From: Sporosarcina sp. FSL K6-1522
GTDB lineage: Bacteria; Bacillota; Bacilli; Bacillales_A; Planococcaceae
Length of the DNA stretch: 64,000 nucleotides
Reading direction: 5' to 3'
NCBI RefSeq assembly: GCF_038622445.1
Contig: NZ_CP152019.1
Coordinates: 3,942,501 to 4,006,500, forward strand
Positions 61,434 through 64,000 of the stretch are shown piece by piece. Positions within the stretch are counted from its first letter, which is position 1; the number at the start of each line of letters is the position of its first letter. The translations under genes were made by a program, and so were the position numbers. Below the pieces are notes generated by a model. The model saw only the letters and a program-made list of their open reading frames with translations. It made no database searches and was not told the DNA's origin.

Positions 61434-61601
61434 TCACCAACCCCAATTAGAACCCCTGCGATTACACTCCCTGCAGTGGCATCGAAAATCATCTTCACGC
61501 CGACGGTCCCAACGACGTCGATTATCACGATCAGATCTTACTTCTCGACACTCGCAAACCAACTCTACCCGATTTCTTCGTCTCCGATCTTCAAAACACA
61601 T
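61434..61601 (-). CDS. Cys/Arg-rich 55-residue protein
   Basis: ATG 61601 with AAGGAG 10 bases upstream. Reads MCFEDRRRRNRVELVCECRE, then a repeated R-D-N-R region, FRCHCRECNRRGSN. Five Cys, two in Cys-x-Cys pairs, and 17 Arg. Reminds of spore-coat or metal-binding peptides. Not recognised. Confidence 0.5.
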   Translation of the reverse strand: MCFEDRRRRNRVELVCECREVRSDRDNRRRWDRRREDDFRCHCRECNRRGSNWGW

Positions 61602-61741
61602 ATCCTCATCACTCCTTCTATCTTTTCATAAGTCGGCCGACTCTATGATTAGTATATGTACAAGCTTGTAAAGTGATTGGACAAACCCCATTTGATTTTC
61701 AAGATAATATGTGCTTCCGTCATTACTAGCACTTCTTTTCT

Positions 61742-61790
61742 ACTAAAAAAGCAATCAGTCCACCCTCTAAACAATGGACAGATTGCTTTA
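61742..61790 (-). terminator. Terminator of the amidase gene
   Basis: 15-base arms (61748-61762, 61775-61789; one mismatch) and a T-run on the minus strand. Confidence 0.85.
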
Positions 61791-61793
61791 AAT

Positions 61794-62486
61794 TCACTCA
61801 TTTCCCTCACGCTGATCAACAATCACTTTCAGTGCAAGCGCATCATCCAATGACAATTTTCCAGCTTTATAATCCTTGAGCCATTTGTCAGTTAGTACTC
61901 CTTTATGAATTGCATCCGTTAAAAACTGCTCATAAGCTGCTTTCAACGTCGGTGAACTTGGGTTAAACATACGTATCTCCTCCTTTGGTGGCGCATTTAA
62001 TTCTGCCAAACGTTTGGCAATTCGGTCTTTCACGGACTGTGCCCGTCCCTCCGCAAAAATCCGGTGCGGGCAGTCCTTGCCACTCCAATCACGATGCCAT
62101 TTCACACGATCAACGCCCCAGCCATACTGTTTTAGCACATGGGCTACGTAGTCAATCGCATTCGCTTCCGCTTCTTTGTATCGCTGTCCGCCCGATTTCG
62201 AATAACAAATTTCAATCCCAATGGACTTACGATTGCCGGGCCCATTGCCATCTCCCGCATGCCAAGCATTGCGCGTAAACGGGATCGCTTGTACCGCGTA
62301 TTTATCATCAATCGCGACATGATACGATACTGGCGACGCGTTCCGGGTCATATAGGCAACTTCATTAAGCGCCGAAGCATCATTGTACGTATTATGAATC
62401 GTCACGTATTGCGGCTTCATCGTAAATGGTGCTTTTAGTTTGTACAATGATGTCGGGATGAATTTATCGATAATGGTATATGCCAT
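61794..62486 (-). CDS. N-acetylmuramoyl-L-alanine amidase (Amidase_2)
   Basis: 230 residues from ATG 62486. Amidase_2 zinc site: YVTIHNTYN (His), YHVAIDDKYAVQAIP, NAWHAGDGNGPGN (His), GIEICYSK (Glu) and VKWHRDWSGKDCPHRI. C-terminal 60 residues hold a SPO1/phage-like helical repeat (FLTDAIHKGVLTDKWLKDYK). Resembles phage endolysins of XlyA/CwlA type, but no phage genes are nearby; no signal peptide. Confidence 0.92.
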   Translation of the reverse strand: MAYTIIDKFIPTSLYKLKAPFTMKPQYVTIHNTYNDASALNEVAYMTRNASPVSYHVAIDDKYAVQAIPFTRNAWHAGDGNGPGNRKSIGIEICYSKSGGQRYKEAEANAIDYVAHVLKQYGWGVDRVKWHRDWSGKDCPHRIFAEGRAQSVKDRIAKRLAELNAPPKEEIRMFNPSSPTLKAAYEQFLTDAIHKGVLTDKWLKDYKAGKLSLDDALALKVIVDQREGNE

Positions 62487-62626
62487 GTTCCTCACCTGCT
62501 TTCTCAACTAAAGTCTTTCTGCCAGCATCAAACAAGCCAACAAAATCCTTTGCTTTCTAGTATATGACGCTATGTAGACAACCCCTATGGCAACGCCCAA
62601 TCTCGATATCAGTAAGCAATCTCCAA

Positions 62627-62657
62627 AATTAAAAGAACGCCCAGATGGACGTTCTTA
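62627..62657 (-). terminator. Terminator of nitronate monooxygenase gene
   Basis: AAGAACG/CGTTCTT stem (62633-62639, 62650-62656) and TTTTAATTTT on the minus strand. Confidence 0.75.
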
Positions 62658-62663
62658 CTTTTA

Positions 62664-63575
62664 CTAATTCTTGATCTTTCTTTCATCAAAAGTATGTAAA
62701 ACTGCCTCATACTCTTTCACCAATGTTTCCACAATTTCCTTTGTTGTTTCGCGTTTCGTCACAGTCGTTACCCCTTGCCCCGCCGACCATATATCGCGCC
62801 AGGCTTTAACACTAACCAAATGAGAAAAATCCACTTCTTCTTTTGATTGAAGCGTCGTGGGATCAATTCCTTCTTTCACGATACTCGGAATGAGTAAATT
62901 CGCATGTACTCCACTAAAGGAATTTGTGTACAAAATGTCTTCAATTGTTGCGTCGAGCACCATTTGCTTATAGGCTTCCGATGCATCGCTTTCATCTGCC
63001 GCTAAGAAACGCGTGCCCATGAATGCATAATCGGCACCCATGATTTGAGCTGCCGCCACATCCGCACCGCTTGACATCGAGCCCGATAAAATAATCGTGC
63101 CATCGTAAAATTGTTTCACTGCGGCAATAAAAGCAAATGGATTTAAGCTCCCACCATGGCCCCCTGCCCCCGCACAAACTAAAATCAAGCCGTCCACACC
63201 TGTCGCTGCTGCCTTTTCAGCATGCTTAACCGTCGCTACATCCGAATAGACAAGCCCTCCGTAGGCATGTACGATTTCGAGTACTTCGCCTGGATGACCA
63301 AGTGACGTAATCACAATCGGCGGCTGATAATCTCGGATTAACGCCAAATCATCCTCATATCGCCGATTCGTCTTTTGATGGCAGATAAAATTCACTGCCC
63401 ATGGTCGATTGCCCAATCCATCCTTCACTTCTTGAAGCCATTGTGCACATTGCTCGACTGGACGCGCATTTAATAGAGGAAACGAACCAATAACACCCGC
63501 TTTTCCTGCTTCAATGACCATTTTAGGCGTCGATACTAAAAACATTGGTGCAACGATAACTGGTAGTTTCAACAT
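62664..63575 (-). CDS. Nitronate monooxygenase (NPD family)
   Basis: 303 residues. LPVIVAPMFLVST start, VNFICHQ, TSLGHPGEVL, GLILVCAGAGGHGG (FMN phosphate site), SGSMSSGADVAAAQIMGADYAFMGTRFLA. FMN-dependent enzyme of the 2-nitropropane dioxygenase type; detoxifies propionate-3-nitronate or serves as a related enoyl reductase. Confidence 0.93.
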   Translation of the reverse strand: MLKLPVIVAPMFLVSTPKMVIEAGKAGVIGSFPLLNARPVEQCAQWLQEVKDGLGNRPWAVNFICHQKTNRRYEDDLALIRDYQPPIVITSLGHPGEVLEIVHAYGGLVYSDVATVKHAEKAAATGVDGLILVCAGAGGHGGSLNPFAFIAAVKQFYDGTIILSGSMSSGADVAAAQIMGADYAFMGTRFLAADESDASEAYKQMVLDATIEDILYTNSFSGVHANLLIPSIVKEGIDPTTLQSKEEVDFSHLVSVKAWRDIWSAGQGVTTVTKRETTKEIVETLVKEYEAVLHTFDERKIKN

Positions 63576-63658
63576 ATAATCATCCTCTCCATTCCTTGTG
63601 AATTGTAAATAACACTACTCCCTCTAACATGATGTATACAATAAGCTTCCTCACACTT

Positions 63659-64000
63659 TTAAGTTATCACCACCCTTCGATCCCAAACGGTCGAACTTGC
63701 CGTACTAATTTCTTTTTTCAAAGCGGATTTTTGAATTTTTTGCGTTGCCGTCTTCGGCAAGCTTGCCCGAAATTCGATAAATCGTGGAATTTTATACTTC
63801 GCCATTCTAGACTCGCACCATTCTATAATTTCTTCTGGTTGGATATGCTCACCTTTTTTCACAACGATATACACTTTCACTTCTTCGCCGCGTACGTTAT
63901 CCGGAACCGAAATAGCCGCTGCCTCCATAATTTTCGAATGCGCCATTAATACTCTTTCAATCTCAGCCGAAGATATATTTTCTCCATTTCGTCGAATAAT
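63659..64000 (-). CDS. AMP-binding acyl-CoA synthetase, C-terminal part (5' end outside)
   Basis: 114 codons open to the window edge. IIRRNGENISSAEIERVLMA, SVPDNVRGEEVKVYIVVKK, CESRMAKYKIPRFIEF and SLPKTATQKIQKS (terminal catalytic Lys) are the C-terminal subdomain of class I adenylate-forming enzymes. Substrate not decidable. Confidence 0.9.
   Translation of the reverse strand: MIRRNGENISSAEIERVLMAHSKIMEAAAISVPDNVRGEEVKVYIVVKKGEHIQPEEIIEWCESRMAKYKIPRFIEFRASLPKTATQKIQKSALKKEISTASSTVWDRRVVIT

Noticed and set aside
1-64000. CRISPR array, rRNA, tmRNA
   Set aside because: No regularly spaced identical repeats and no rRNA or tmRNA sequence seen on either strand.

Overview
The window comes from a low- to mid-GC, endospore-forming Firmicute. 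Spore photoproduct lyase (SplAB), a gerB-A-C germination operon, YugN, HemAT, a yybP-ykoY Mn riboswitch before a TerC protein and AGGAGG ribosome binding sites all point to Bacillales. The murE-prfC neighbourhood suggests Planococcaceae, Sporosarcina-like; that genus guess is inference.

1-18.8 kb: the early half of a temperate siphovirus-type prophage that runs off the left edge. From the right it has an integrase, a lipoprotein, an ImmA/IrrE protease, and a divergent CI/Cro-like switch with five copies of one operator. A long leftward operon follows: DUF771, antirepressor, SbcC-like ATPase, RecT, MBL hydrolase, DnaD-like initiator, DnaC-like loader, SSB, MazG, DUF1064 nuclease and many tiny genes, several too short for routine calling. 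The phage ssb carries an in-frame amber codon.

18.9-34.2 kb: ordinary chromosome. It holds a Ktr/Trk potassium channel subunit, a TerC/YkoY Mn exporter with its riboswitch, a SwrC-type RND pump, prfC, murE with an M42 peptidase, a PAS sensor kinase, an aldehyde dehydrogenase and an AlkA-type glycosylase.

34.3-50.5 kb: a tRNA-Val followed by a frameshifted integrase remnant opens a segment that ends near a broken serine-recombinase gene. Between them sit splA-splB-tspO, uvsE, a DNA photolyase in an operon with an HrtAB-like ABC exporter, and a divergent MerR/B12-binding (CarH/LitR-like) regulator. The regulator promoter and the exporter-photolyase promoter share the same architecture: TTGTACAA laid over the -35, 17 bp from the -10. 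I read this as a light/porphyrin/UV stress island. A RavA-ViaA-like pair and two small membrane proteins lie in it too.

50.9-64 kb: a ger operon (B-A-C), an IS1182-type transposase remnant, HemAT, a fatty-acid/acyl-CoA operon (acyl-CoA dehydrogenase, acyl-CoA synthetase, MerR regulator with a palindromic site), an amidase, a nitronate monooxygenase and the 3' end of an AMP-binding enzyme. Decayed genes are frequent: ssb amber, DUF3243 A10 frameshift, DUF3231 ochre, resolvase opal, integrase frameshift and the IS remnant.
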